64,000 bases of DNA from Paenibacillus riograndensis SBR5. GTDB lineage: Bacteria > Bacillota > Bacilli > Paenibacillales > Paenibacillaceae. The notes under the pieces are model-generated. The model saw only the letters and a program-made list of their open reading frames with translations. It was not told the DNA's origin and made no database searches. The stretch lies in contig NZ_LN831776.1 of the NCBI RefSeq assembly GCF_000981585.1, forward strand, positions 6,245,187 through 6,309,186. The letters run 5' to 3'. Of this stretch, positions 38,467 through 47,430 are shown piece after piece. How positions within the stretch are numbered: the stretch's first letter is position 1; each line of letters starts with the position of its first letter. Position numbers and translations under genes: made by a program.

Positions 38467-39114
38467 CTACACTTCAAGGTTGCGGGTGATCCAGTTGTCG
38501 ATGTCGTCCGCGCTCCACTCTATAAAGGTGCCCCGTCGCATCTCATTCAACACATCGAGATTTCCGACCCTGCGCAGAAGGCTTCTGCGCAGCTCCGGCG
38601 ACAGCTCTCTGCGCTTGATTTCTGTGCGCAGGTCGTGCAGCCAGTCCAAGTAGGGCTCGTATTCCTCGCCCAATATCTCAGCCAGCTGCTCCGTGATCCT
38701 CGCAGCTGCCGACGGTCCCGCGCCTGAAGTGGACACGGCGACCGTCAGCCTCCCCCGGCGAAGCACGCCAGGGGTAATGAAGCTGCCAGCCTCGGACCGG
38801 CTGGCCACATTCACCGGAAGGCCCAGGCTGCGCGCCTCCTGGGCCACCGCCTCATTCACCGCCGCCTCATTGCTGGCGGCGTAGACCAGGAATGCCCCCC
38901 GTATGTCTCCGGGGGCATAGGGGCGGCTGATCCAGCTCAGCCGCCCCGCTTCAGCCAGTGTAGCTAACGCTTCTGTCAGCAATGGGCTGACCAGAACCAC
39001 CGCCGCTCCGGCTTCGACAAGGGCGCCCACCTTGCGCTCCGCGACCGCGCCGCCGCCAATGACAACCACACGCTGGTCCTGCACATCCAGCATAATAGGC
39101 AAATACCTCACCAT
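38467..39114 (-). CDS. sirC: Precorrin-2 dehydrogenase / sirohydrochlorin-type (SirC-like)
   Basis: NAD-dependent enzyme converting precorrin-2 to sirohydrochlorin for siroheme. 215 aa: MVRYLPIMLDVQDQRVVVIGGG (Rossmann loop GGGAVAERK), NVASRSEAGSFITPGVLRRG and VAVSTSGAGPSAAARI, the standard SirC/Met8p/CysG-N pattern, then a helical C-terminal domain. There is no clear chelatase partner in the window. ATG 39114 has GGGAG 9 nt upstream; the frame is open upstream to 39252, but that part runs into the 56-bp repeat and is not family-like. Confidence 0.92.
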   Translation of the reverse strand: MVRYLPIMLDVQDQRVVVIGGGAVAERKVGALVEAGAAVVLVSPLLTEALATLAEAGRLSWISRPYAPGDIRGAFLVYAASNEAAVNEAVAQEARSLGLPVNVASRSEAGSFITPGVLRRGRLTVAVSTSGAGPSAAARITEQLAEILGEEYEPYLDWLHDLRTEIKRRELSPELRRSLLRRVGNLDVLNEMRRGTFIEWSADDIDNWITRNLEV

Positions 39115-39190
39115 GCAGTCACACTCCCACTCCTGCCACTGACCTGGAAACTCAGCTACGAGTAATCCTTGCATTAAACTCCCGAACCAG

Positions 39191-39500
39191 TTCCAGCCGG
39201 GATCACCGTAACTCAGTCTAAACCTCGCATCATTCTCGCTATACCGTTCCATCCAGGATCAGCGTGAACTCTGTCTCAAACTCGCATCATTTTCGCTATA
39301 CCATTCCAGCCGGATCACCGCAAACTCTGTCTCAAACTCGCATCATTTTCGCTATACCATTCCATCCAGGATCACCGCAAACTCTGTCTCAACTCGCATC
39401 ATTCTCGCTACACCATTTCTGCCGGATCACCGCAAACTCTGTCTCAACCTCACATCATTCTCACTATACCGTTCCATCCGGAATCCACCGCCATCTCTAT
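39191..39500. repeat. Six-copy ~56-bp tandem repeat upstream of sirC
   Basis: Units recur at 39200, 39256, 39312, 39369, 39424 and 39480 (GGATCA or GGAATCC position), periods 55-57. The core reads GGATCACCGCAAACTCTGTC then TCGCATCATTYTCGCTATACC and CCATCC. Copies differ by scattered substitutions and single-base indels. Noncoding on both strands. Confidence 0.9.
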
Positions 39501-40148
39501 CTCATCCGTACATCAATTTCCTGCGCCACTCCAGCGAGTATACCGTCAACACAAACTCAATTTTACTACTGTTAACGCCGAAGAGAACCCCTCAGCTTAT
39601 CACTCTTTTTTATACTTAACTTCTATGGGAAATTCGCTTCGTCTGATACTTACTCCAGTCCGGTACTATCCTATCTAATACTTACCCCAATCCGATATTC
39701 ACCTTTGTCAAATCCTGACCTTCCCGTTAGTGGACCAACGCGACTTGACCGGAAGCGAAGGGAAGCAGTCTCACATTTATAGTCCAGATCTGTTCTTGCA
39801 TGCATGTCTGCTGAGGTTATCCTAAAAAAAACAAACAGTTGCAGTCCCCACGAACTCATCTCATAACGACAGCATTTTATTGAGCTGCTCATTCAACCTC
39901 TCGTACAACTCCATTTACACCTACATTTTCCGCTTCTCATACAACTTCCCATGACAAGCTCCATATACACTTACTTTTTCCGTTCCTTATGCAGCATCAC
40001 GCAACAAATCTATCCACACCCATTTTTACCATTTATTTTGAAACTCCACCTAACAAATTCTCATACAGTTACTTTTACCGATTATATGAGATGAAACTGG
40101 AGAACTTGAAAGCGCAGGGGAAGCAATAAAGTTAATCAGGAACTGTAG
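39501..40148. other. Noncoding stretch with weak degenerate repeats
   Basis: About 650 nt, AT-rich, without a credible gene. Two blocks near 39908 and 39969 resemble each other (CTCCATWTACACYTACWTTTTCCG), and a third weaker one lies near 40010. Another imperfect pair (GATACTTACTCCAGTCCG-like) is at 39638 and 39672. These look like older versions of the nearby tandem arrays. Confidence 0.5.
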
Positions 40149-40440
40149 CTAAGTGGAAAAAGTAAAACTAATGAGCTGAAATTCCGGCTGCTGAAGGCTT
40201 TAGTGGGATTTTGTACACCTAATTCAAGCATAATCATCCCATACGTCCGCTTTCGGCCGAATTAGTGATCCTTTTTCCCACATCGGATACTCCGTAAGCC
40301 GAATTGAGCTCGATTAGTGACCCTTTTTCCCACATAGGTTACTCCGTAAGCCGAATGAGTTCGATTAGTGACCCTTTTCCCGCATAGGTTACTCCGTAAG
40401 CCGAATGAGTTCGATTAGTGATCCTTTTTCCGCTAACGAT
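40149..40440. repeat. AAGTGGAAAAAG element with four ~50-bp tandem units
   Basis: The left end CTAAGTGGAAAAAGTAAAAC (40149-40168) is followed after about 90 nt by four units containing GATTAGTGAYCCTTTTTCC, at about 40261, 40313, 40363 and 40413 (period 50-51). ATAGGTTACTCCGTAAGCCG is between the last three. The unit is an inverted version of the left end, so the whole looks like the palindromic element at 29782 whose right end was amplified. Confidence 0.85.
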
Positions 40441-40578
40441 GACTGCCCTTAGAGGTTTCAAGTGCAATTTATACAGCTTCTTTAATTGCATCTAAAACCG
40501 CTTTTTATACTCCACATACTCACTCTCATACCGCCTTACACCAGCAACGTCCAGCACCATACCCTGACCTAACTTGCC

Positions 40579-41403
40579 CTAACTACCCCAGCCATGAAAC
40601 TCGGACCAGGAGTTCAGCAGGAAGTTCAGGATAATAAAACCATAGCCGGCAATGGCCCAGCGGGCCATGGAGGTGCCGCTGCGGCGGGCGGAGCGCTTGA
40701 GGAGGATATAGATAATGTATACCGCAAGCCCGATCAGCGTGGTCAATACCTTCGTATCCTGGAACAGCGGCGTGCGCCCTTCAGCGACAATCGACATTCC
40801 GGCCAGCACCAGCGAAGCCAGCAACAGCGGAACTCCGGCCAGAATTGCCGTATACGAGTATTTGTCCATCGTCTCCAGACTGGGCAGGCGGCGGATGCGG
40901 TCATCCCATTTTTTGTGCTTTAGCCGGGTATGCAGGAACAGATACATTATCGCAAACACCGTCCCCAGTGTCAGTGCGGCAAAGCTCAGGTTGGCCAAAA
41001 TAATATGCAGCGCCAGCCATCCGTGCACCGCACTCCAGCTCTGCAGTGTATGATCTTCGGCGGTCAGCCAGACCCGGTTCAGCAGGAAAACGCTGAAGCC
41101 TGCCATGCTGAGCAGCAGAATCGTAAATTCTCCACCGCGGGTATAGGCAACCGCAAGCGAGGTCAGCACAATGATGAAGGAGAACCAGAACAGGAAGTCA
41201 TAAGGCGTAAAAATCGGCAATCCCTGCTCCTGGGAGAAGCGCACCGCAAGCCCGGCAGCCTGCAAAATCCCGACAACAACAAGAAGCCCTGTGCCCAGCC
41301 GCTTCCCGCCCGGACTCCGCTTAAGGCAATCCGAGAAAACAAACAGCAGGCTCAGGGCATATAGCAGCAGAGCGGCATCATATATTCCGTTCAGCAGTTG
41401 CAT
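40579..41403 (-). CDS. hemX: HemX/CcsA-type membrane protein
   Basis: 274-residue cytochrome c assembly family (CcsA-like) integral membrane protein with about eight hydrophobic segments, including SWSAVHGWLALHIILANLSFAALTLG and the C-terminal NFLLNSWSEFHGWGS. In Bacillus HemX sits directly after HemA and lowers HemA protein level. ATG 41403 has GGGTG 6 nt upstream; a GTG at 41412 overlaps the hemA stop. It is translationally coupled with hemA. Confidence 0.92.
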   Translation of the reverse strand: MQLLNGIYDAALLLYALSLLFVFSDCLKRSPGGKRLGTGLLVVVGILQAAGLAVRFSQEQGLPIFTPYDFLFWFSFIIVLTSLAVAYTRGGEFTILLLSMAGFSVFLLNRVWLTAEDHTLQSWSAVHGWLALHIILANLSFAALTLGTVFAIMYLFLHTRLKHKKWDDRIRRLPSLETMDKYSYTAILAGVPLLLASLVLAGMSIVAEGRTPLFQDTKVLTTLIGLAVYIIYILLKRSARRSGTSMARWAIAGYGFIILNFLLNSWSEFHGWGS

Positions 41404-41408
41404 CTTGT

Positions 41409-42800
41409 TCACCCGCCCAGCAGGCCTGCCGGGGCGAACACCGACTTCGGCAGTGTGAACTCACTGGCGGCGGGACGTTCAGCTTCCTCCCGTTCCGGCT
41501 TCGCGGGGCTGGTTCCGTCAGGGTCAGAGCCAAGCTGCTCCTGAAGCGCGAAGATTTGTGTGAAATACTCCAGGGCTTCATTCCCCTGCTTGCCGCCGGA
41601 CAGCTCCTTGATCACATTGATCGGATCATGCATCATCTGGTTGACAATACTCTTGGTCAGGCGGCGGATCACCTTGCGCTGATGCTCGTCCAGTTCAGGC
41701 AGCTTGTTAAAGAGGCTATCCATCGTGTCTTCATAAATCCCGTTCGATTTGTCCTGAAGCGCACGGATGACCGGCCGGACACCAAGCGTCTTCAGCCACA
41801 TCTGGAAGTCCTCCAGCTCCGCTTCAATCATGACTTCAATCTTGGCGGCTTCGCTGCGGCGCATTTCCAGGTTGGTCTCCACTATGCCTTCCAGATCGTC
41901 AATGTCATACAGGAACACATCCGGCAAGCTTGCCGCCGCCGGATCAATGTCACGCGGTACGGCAATATCAATCATGAACAGCGGCCGCGACGGGCGGCGC
42001 TTCATGTTATCGGCCACTTGATCTGCTGTCAGCACATAGCCGTCCGCACCTGTAGAGCTGATTACAATATCCACTTCGTCGAGATGCTGCAGGGCGTGCT
42101 CAATGGTGCTTGGCTTGCCCGAGAACTTCCCGGCCAGCTCTGCGGCCCGCGCCAGCGTACGGTTGGCGACAATCACTTCAGCCGCACCGCTGCTGTACAG
42201 ATGCTTCACCGTCAGCTCGCTCATTTTGCCTGCGCCGAGAATCAGCACTCTTTTGCCGGTGAACATGCCGAAAATCCGCTTGCCCAGTTCCACAGCCGCA
42301 TAGCTGACAGACACTGCACTCTCGCCAATCGACGTTTCACTGTGCGCCCGTTTGCCCAATGTGACCGCCTGCTTGAACAGCCGGTTGAACCAGGTGCCCG
42401 TCACGCCTTCCGCCTGGGCAGTCAAAAAAGCACTGCGCACCTGCCCCAGGATCTGCGTCTCGCCGATCACCATCGAATCCAGACCGCAGGTTACCCGGAA
42501 CAGGTGGGCAATCGCCTGCTCGTCTTCATATATATACATATGCTGCGCAAATACATCGCTTTTCACTCCAAACCACTGCTCCATATAACTGCGGATGAAA
42601 TACCCGCACATATGCAGCCGGTCCACAACCACATAAATTTCCGTCCGGTTGCAGGTGGCAACGACAACGCCTTCCAGCACACTTTTGGTCTGCATCAGCT
42701 GATGCAGCGCCGCAGGCAGATCCTTTTCGGCAAAAGCAAACTGTTCCCTGACCTCTACAGGCGCCGTACGGTAATTCAGGCCAACCACGACAATATGCAT
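41409..42800 (-). CDS. hemA: Glutamyl-tRNA reductase
   Basis: First enzyme of C5 tetrapyrrole synthesis, reducing glutamyl-tRNA to glutamate-1-semialdehyde. 463 aa: the nucleophilic Cys is C50 in GVVVATCNRTEIYVV; GETQILGQVRSAF and the NADPH-binding VLILGAGKMSELTVKHL follow, then a helical dimerisation domain. GGTGA lies 7 nt before ATG 42800. The C-terminal 45 residues are Glu/Pro-rich and variable. First gene of the hemAX transcript, probably read from the promoter at 42908-42936. Confidence 0.97.
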   Translation of the reverse strand: MHIVVVGLNYRTAPVEVREQFAFAEKDLPAALHQLMQTKSVLEGVVVATCNRTEIYVVVDRLHMCGYFIRSYMEQWFGVKSDVFAQHMYIYEDEQAIAHLFRVTCGLDSMVIGETQILGQVRSAFLTAQAEGVTGTWFNRLFKQAVTLGKRAHSETSIGESAVSVSYAAVELGKRIFGMFTGKRVLILGAGKMSELTVKHLYSSGAAEVIVANRTLARAAELAGKFSGKPSTIEHALQHLDEVDIVISSTGADGYVLTADQVADNMKRRPSRPLFMIDIAVPRDIDPAAASLPDVFLYDIDDLEGIVETNLEMRRSEAAKIEVMIEAELEDFQMWLKTLGVRPVIRALQDKSNGIYEDTMDSLFNKLPELDEHQRKVIRRLTKSIVNQMMHDPINVIKELSGGKQGNEALEYFTQIFALQEQLGSDPDGTSPAKPEREEAERPAASEFTLPKSVFAPAGLLGG

Positions 42801-42907
42801 CGTTTGTTCACCATCCTAATCTCTATTCATTGGTGCAGGTACTCTTGCTGCTCACCTGTAAATTTACCGGTACCACTTTCACAAGTTCTATAAACGCTGT
42901 GTTAAGT

Positions 42908-42936
42908 ATATCACATGAAAATACGGCATTTGACAA
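42908..42936 (-). promoter_or_regulatory. Putative SigA promoter of hemA
   Basis: TTGTCA (42931-42936) and TGATAT (42908-42913) on the minus strand with 17-nt spacing, about 108 nt before hemA. An overlapping TATACT at a longer spacing is the alternative -10. Confidence 0.6.
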
Positions 42937-43068
42937 AACCTTTGAACTATTTATGAAATCCAGATAATAATTATTATAATCAAGCAACACGGATTTGTCG
43001 TCCTTAAATACATGGTTAGGATCGGTTATTTCAAATTTTTTATCAGCAGTCCACATCGTGAACTCCGC

Positions 43069-43242
43069 TTACTCCAGGAGCAGCACCACACAGGTCTTAT
43101 TCCGGTAAGCCGAAAGGGAACTCGCCCCATCTATAACCCCATATACAGACGCTGCATCATGGATGACCAGCGCATCCTTATTCCACTCACCGTCACCTTG
43201 AAGCGAATATGTGTCTATTTTCGAATACGGAACTTCTGGCAT
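43069..43242 (-). pseudogene. Truncated PP2C-like phosphatase gene
   Basis: ATG 43242 has a perfect GGGGAGG 8 nt upstream and opens MPEVPYSKIDTYSLQGDGEW, then NKDALVIHDAASVYGVIDGASSLSAYRNK. The pattern (D...NxDAxxI...YGVIDGASSL) is the start of the small PP2C-type phosphatase family, where a 200-250 residue protein is expected. Here the match stops after YRNK and a stop codon follows at codon 58. The downstream frame to 42823 shows no continuation I can recognise. I take it as the 5' remnant of a deleted gene. Confidence 0.5.
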
Positions 43243-43464
43243 CTTTTTATCCTCCCCAAAGCCACAATTGTCATTAAACCTAACATATAACTCAAGGATT
43301 GACACACTTTATTGCGGGTGATAGCATATAACAAATGATTAAAGTCATTGTTCCTGACATAAAACTAAACAAAAGCATGTTAGCTCTCATCCACATGTTA
43401 CTTTTCCATCCATGTCCCCTAATTGTATAACTCTTGTATAAGCTCATTAATTTGGTTTGAGCGT

Positions 43465-43610
43465 TTCTACAGGCAACCGTAAATTGCCCCAGGCTACAGG
43501 AGGCACCGCAAAGCAGCTGGATCTTCAAGGCCAGAGTCCGCATGATTGATGTGCGCTCTTCCGTGATGCCGCTGAGCTTCCAGGTGTCTCTTGTGTCCCG
43601 GGTTTTTTTG
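43465..43610 (+). promoter_or_regulatory. Possible structured leader before the purine genes
   Basis: Upstream of the phosphoribosyltransferase gene, GAGGCACC (43500-43507) can pair with GGTGTCTC (43583-43590), and CTGGA with TCCAG inside. A 7-T run (43602-43608) follows shortly after, about 60 nt before the start codon. Purine genes of Firmicutes are often under riboswitch or attenuator control. I do not recognise the consensus of the guanine, PRPP, ZTP or ykkC classes. Confidence 0.35.
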
Positions 43611-43666
43611 TATATTCAGCCAGGGGAAAGAAGTATGGCTAACCAAACTTTTAAGGAGTGAGGACC

Positions 43667-44227
43667 ATGAGCGCATCCTATGCAAGGCTCAGCGAATCCA
43701 TCAGCAAAGCCAAAAATGTAAGAATTTATAAAGATAAGGACACTGCCTATGATTTCAAACTCTATCCCTTCGGTGAACGGGGCACCTATATCGATCCTGA
43801 GCTGATCAGCGAAATTACAGACAGCCTGGCTGAGAGCATCACCGCACAGTTCCCTGCTTTTGATTATATCGTATCTCCCGAGCCGGGTGGACATACCTGG
43901 GGTATGCTTGCCGCCTACAAGCTGATGAAGCCGATGAACATTCTGCGTCTCAGCACCGAATTATACGACAACTATGAAGTTAGCATTAAACGCGAGACGG
44001 CGTATAATGAGAACTATATTTATTTTGACGGTTTCACTGCCGGAGACCGGGTGCTCCTTCTGGATGATGTCATCAGCTCAGGCGCTACGATCCGCTGCAT
44101 CGCCCGGCAGATGGCCCGCATGGGAATTGAGCTTACCGGCGTTCAGGCGATCCTGGCTAAAGGCGATCATTACAAACAGTTGCAAACGGACATTGGCGTC
44201 CCCGTACGATTCTTATCCAAAGTATAG
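43667..44227 (+). CDS. Phosphoribosyltransferase (purine salvage type)
   Basis: 186 aa with a type I PRTase fold: PRPP-binding loop VLLLDDVISSGATI (about 127-140) preceded by IVSPEPGGHTWGMLAAYKLM, which plays the role of the flexible PPi loop. Closest in layout to adenine/xanthine PRTases but not assignable to a base from sequence. AGGAG lies 8 nt before ATG 43667. It is 36 nt upstream of guaB, which suggests a role in GMP/xanthine supply. Confidence 0.8.
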   Translation: MSASYARLSESISKAKNVRIYKDKDTAYDFKLYPFGERGTYIDPELISEITDSLAESITAQFPAFDYIVSPEPGGHTWGMLAAYKLMKPMNILRLSTELYDNYEVSIKRETAYNENYIYFDGFTAGDRVLLLDDVISSGATIRCIARQMARMGIELTGVQAILAKGDHYKQLQTDIGVPVRFLSKV

Positions 44228-44262
44228 CAAAAAAAACAAACCTAGAGAGGGTGTGACCCCAA

Positions 44263-45777
44263 ATGGCTTACTATTATGATCAGCCGTCCAGAACATTCAG
44301 CGAGTTCCTGCTGGTACCTAATCTAACGACCAAAGAATGCATTCCGGGAAATGTGGATCTTCGAACGCCGGTGACCAAATTCCGCAAGGGAGAAACGCCC
44401 GCCCTAACCATGAACCTGCCTGTAACTTCTGCCGTGATGCAGGCCGTATCCGACCACAACATGGCCATTGCCCTGGCCAAAAGCGGCGGCATCTCCTTCA
44501 TCTATGGCTCGCAATCGGTCGAACAGCAGGTCGAAATGGTCCGCAGGGTTAAAAAGTTCAAGGCCGGCTTCGTGCTCAGCGACTCCAATCTGCGCCCGGA
44601 GGATACGCTGAAGGATGTGCTGGAGCTGAAAGCCCGCAGCGGCCATTCAACCATCGCCATTACTGACAACGGGGAGCCCACAGGCCAGCTGATGGGCATC
44701 GTGACCAGCCGTGATTACCGTGAGAACCGTCTTCCGCCGGATTGCAGGATCACCGAGTTCATGACGCCACTGTCTTCGCTGATCTATGCCCGGGAAGGCA
44801 TCACCCTGACCGAAGCCAATGACATGATCTGGGACCATAAGCTGAACTGTCTGCCGATTGTGAACAGCAGCGGTAATCTGGTACACCTCGTCTTCCGCAA
44901 GGATTATGACAGCCACCAGGAGTACCCGCTGGAGCTGCATGACAGCAACAAGCAGCTGATCGTCGGCGCAGGCATCAACTCCAGAGATTATAAGGAACGC
45001 GTTCCGGCGCTTGTGGAGGCAGGGGCGGATGTGCTCTGCATCGATTCCTCGGACGGTTATTCCGAATGGCAGGCGGAAACGATACACTATATTAAGGAAA
45101 CGTTTGGGGACAATGTAAAGGTTGGGGCAGGCAATGTCGTGGACAAAGAAGGCTTCCTCTACCTGGTCGAAGCGGGTGCGGACTTCATCAAGGTCGGCAT
45201 TGGCGGCGGCTCGATCTGCATTACCCGTGAACAAAAAGGCATCGGCCGCGGCCAGGCCTCCTCGGTCATCGAAGTTGCCGCAGCCCGCCAGGAATATTAT
45301 GAACAGACGGGCATTTACGTCCCAATCTGCTCCGACGGCGGCATCGTGCATGACTACCATATCGTGCTTGCCCTTGCGATGGGAGCCGACTTTGTTATGC
45401 TGGGCCGCTATTTCGCCCGATTCGACGAGAGTCCGGGCCGCAAGCTGCTGGTCGGCGGCAACTTCGTCAAGGAATATTGGGGCGAAGGCTCCAGCCGGGC
45501 CCGCAACTGGCAGCGGTACGACTTCGGCAACGCCGACAAGGAGAGCAAGCTGGAGTTCGAGGAAGGTGTGGATTCCTTCATTCCATACGCCGGACGCCTC
45601 AAAGACAACCTCGATCTCAGCATCAGCAAAATCAAATCCACCATGTGCAACTGCGGCGCACTGACCATTCCGCAGCTGCAGCAGCAGGCGAAGATCACCC
45701 TCGTCTCCTCCACCACCATTTACGAAGGAGGGGCACATGATGTTATGCTGAAGGAGAAGGACAGATCCTCCTCCTGA
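44263..45777 (+). CDS. guaB: IMP dehydrogenase, Tritrichomonas type
   Basis: Oxidises IMP to XMP, the committed step to GMP. 504 aa. The catalytic Cys is residue 319 in [20 protein letters not shown] and the Arg/Tyr hydrolysis dyad is R418-Y419 in RNWQRYD, the same numbering as recalled for Tritrichomonas foetus IMPDH. A CBS-pair region occupies about 105-225. The active-site flap and the C-terminus ([24 protein letters not shown]) also follow that protist form rather than the usual bacterial GPGSICTTR version. The reading frame has strong codon structure. Between a PRTase and hpt. Confidence 0.95.
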   Translation: MAYYYDQPSRTFSEFLLVPNLTTKECIPGNVDLRTPVTKFRKGETPALTMNLPVTSAVMQAVSDHNMAIALAKSGGISFIYGSQSVEQQVEMVRRVKKFKAGFVLSDSNLRPEDTLKDVLELKARSGHSTIAITDNGEPTGQLMGIVTSRDYRENRLPPDCRITEFMTPLSSLIYAREGITLTEANDMIWDHKLNCLPIVNSSGNLVHLVFRKDYDSHQEYPLELHDSNKQLIVGAGINSRDYKERVPALVEAGADVLCIDSSDGYSEWQAETIHYIKETFGDNVKVGAGNVVDKEGFLYLVEAGADFIKVGIGGGSICITREQKGIGRGQASSVIEVAAARQEYYEQTGIYVPICSDGGIVHDYHIVLALAMGADFVMLGRYFARFDESPGRKLLVGGNFVKEYWGEGSSRARNWQRYDFGNADKESKLEFEEGVDSFIPYAGRLKDNLDLSISKIKSTMCNCGALTIPQLQQQAKITLVSSTTIYEGGAHDVMLKEKDRSSS

Positions 45778-45853
45778 GCGAGGAATGCAAGCCGCCGGGT
45801 ACGCGGCCTTATTTCTTAGAGATGAAACAGACAGATTAAGGAGCGCAAAAACG

Positions 45854-46387
45854 ATGACAGAATTACAGAATGTGCTTGTTCATAAGGATGCTTTGCAGCA
45901 GAGAGTCCGGGAGCTGGGCGCGGATATTTCCCGTGATTACGCAGGCAAGGACCTGGTCCTCATCGGTATCCTTAAGGGAGCAGCCGTGTTCATGGCTGAC
46001 CTGATGCGTGAAATCAGCTTCCCCGTAGGCATTGATTTCATGGCCGTCTCCAGCTACGGCACAGCGGCCACCACTTCAGGAGCGGTCATTATCAAAAAAG
46101 ACATCGATACCGATATCCGCGGCCGCCATATCCTGCTTGTCGAGGATCTGATCGACACCGGCCTGACGCTGAAGCATCTGAAGGAGCATTTCCTGAACAG
46201 CGGCGCGCTCAGTGTGCGCATCTGCACCATACTCAACAAGCCTTCCCGCCGCCTCGCCGACGTAGAAGTTGAATATTCGGGCATCGAAATCCCCGACGAA
46301 TTTGTCGTCGGATATGGCCTGGACTATGCCGAGCAATACCGGAACCTGCCGGAGGTGTGGGTGGTGAAGACGGGGGAAGCGGACTAA
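45854..46387 (+). CDS. hpt: Hypoxanthine phosphoribosyltransferase
   Basis: Salvages hypoxanthine or guanine to IMP/GMP. 177 aa with ILKGAAVFMADLMREI, VSSYGTAATTSG (flexible loop), and the PRPP motif HILLVEDLIDTGLTLKHL. The start is ATG 45854 (AAGGAG 10 nt upstream); the open frame extends further but without ribosome site. Third gene of the purine group after guaB; its stop overlaps the converging HD-GYP gene by 4 nt. Confidence 0.93.
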   Translation: MTELQNVLVHKDALQQRVRELGADISRDYAGKDLVLIGILKGAAVFMADLMREISFPVGIDFMAVSSYGTAATTSGAVIIKKDIDTDIRGRHILLVEDLIDTGLTLKHLKEHFLNSGALSVRICTILNKPSRRLADVEVEYSGIEIPDEFVVGYGLDYAEQYRNLPEVWVVKTGEAD

Positions 46388-47430
46388 ACTATAATTTCCC
46401 GAATATCCAGACCGCGTTCTTTCGATAAATCTATGAATGTCTCTTTTACTTTCACAAGGGGTCTGAAAAAATCCATAGGATTGTTCAATATAATTTCTCC
46501 TATGTGTCCATTGCTAAGCTGTACCTTCTTCCCGATCATATTAGGGAGCAGATTATGTATTAGCGCTTGCACGGGCTTCTCGTTCAGTTTACCGAATCCA
46601 AGCTCATACATTTCTTGCAAAACTGTTGAGAAGTTTCGCTTTGGCTGTTCTGCAGAAACAAATGTCTTGCTGATGAATTCATTGGCCACAGCAACAATCT
46701 GGGCATAGGGATGGATTTTTTCCTTATGTACTCCGAGCGGATAGCCTGTTCCGTCCTCCCGTTCGTGATGCTGCAGCGCCACTAATGCAGCGGTATCATC
46801 TTTCAACGAATTGCGGATAATCTGATAACCTGCCGAAGTATGCTTCTGAAGCTCCTTTTCTTCCTCATCATTTAAGTGGCCGACCCGGTTACGGATGGAT
46901 AACCGGACGCGGCTTTTCCCGATATCGTGGAGGTATCCTGCCCTGCAGATTTCAAACCGTTCGCTCTTCGGATAGCCTAGCCACTCAGCAATATAGTATG
47001 ACAACAAACCAACCTGCAACGAGTGATTGTAAATGGTCTCATCTTCTTTTTGGAAACTGAACAGAAGGGTAAGCACGTCTTTTTGCTCATCCAGCTGTTC
47101 CAGCAAGGGCATCAGCGTCCATTCTATTTTTGACCGGTCAATCTCTCCCGAGATTATAGCCTCCAGAAAAAAGGCTTGGTATTCCCTAAGAGACTTATCA
47201 TAATTAGGTTTGACTCTCAGAGGACGTTCAGTGCCATTAAACACCTCTCTGGCTATACGATCTTCTACACTGCCCTCAACATCCACAAATTTAATGCTGT
47301 GCTTATTCAGCAACGCAATATCCTCAAGACGGATTTTTGTCTTTTTCGCCAGCACATGAAGACCCTGACGGTTAAAAATATCGGTTTTCAGAACATCGCC
47401 GATCTTCAATTTCTTAATATGTATTCTCAC
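46384..47430 (-). CDS. HD-GYP domain protein (predicted c-di-GMP phosphodiesterase)
   Basis: 348 aa. The N-terminal DUF3391-like part (MRIHIKKLKIGDVLKTDIF) precedes an HD-GYP core: TIYNHSLQVGLLSYYIAEWLGY, CRAGYLHDIGKSRV (HD pair) and ALVALQHHEREDGTGYPLG (HHE...GTGYP). These residues form the binuclear metal centre. Predicted to cleave cyclic di-GMP, opposite to the GGDEF gene at 27.8 kb. The C-terminal 90 residues are typical of Bacillus/Paenibacillus members. It meets hpt tail to tail. Confidence 0.9.
   Translation of the reverse strand: MRIHIKKLKIGDVLKTDIFNRQGLHVLAKKTKIRLEDIALLNKHSIKFVDVEGSVEDRIAREVFNGTERPLRVKPNYDKSLREYQAFFLEAIISGEIDRSKIEWTLMPLLEQLDEQKDVLTLLFSFQKEDETIYNHSLQVGLLSYYIAEWLGYPKSERFEICRAGYLHDIGKSRVRLSIRNRVGHLNDEEEKELQKHTSAGYQIIRNSLKDDTAALVALQHHEREDGTGYPLGVHKEKIHPYAQIVAVANEFISKTFVSAEQPKRNFSTVLQEMYELGFGKLNEKPVQALIHNLLPNMIGKKVQLSNGHIGEIILNNPMDFFRPLVKVKETFIDLSKERGLDIREIIV

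Noticed and set aside
39191..39500. CRISPR array
   Set aside because: Units are contiguous ~56-bp tandem copies with scattered substitutions, no constant repeat plus variable spacer pattern.
41556..42893. 445-codon plus-strand open frame as a gene
   Set aside because: Fully antisense to hemA, which has clear catalytic motifs; no ribosome site or domain signal.
43501..43514. T-box before the phosphoribosyltransferase gene
   Set aside because: AGGAGGCACCGC only loosely resembles the AGGGTGGNACCGCG motif, and no Stem I or following terminator in register was found.
43292..43543. 83-codon minus-strand frame as a gene
   Set aside because: No ribosome site, no recognisable features, and it lies over the leader of the plus-strand purine genes.
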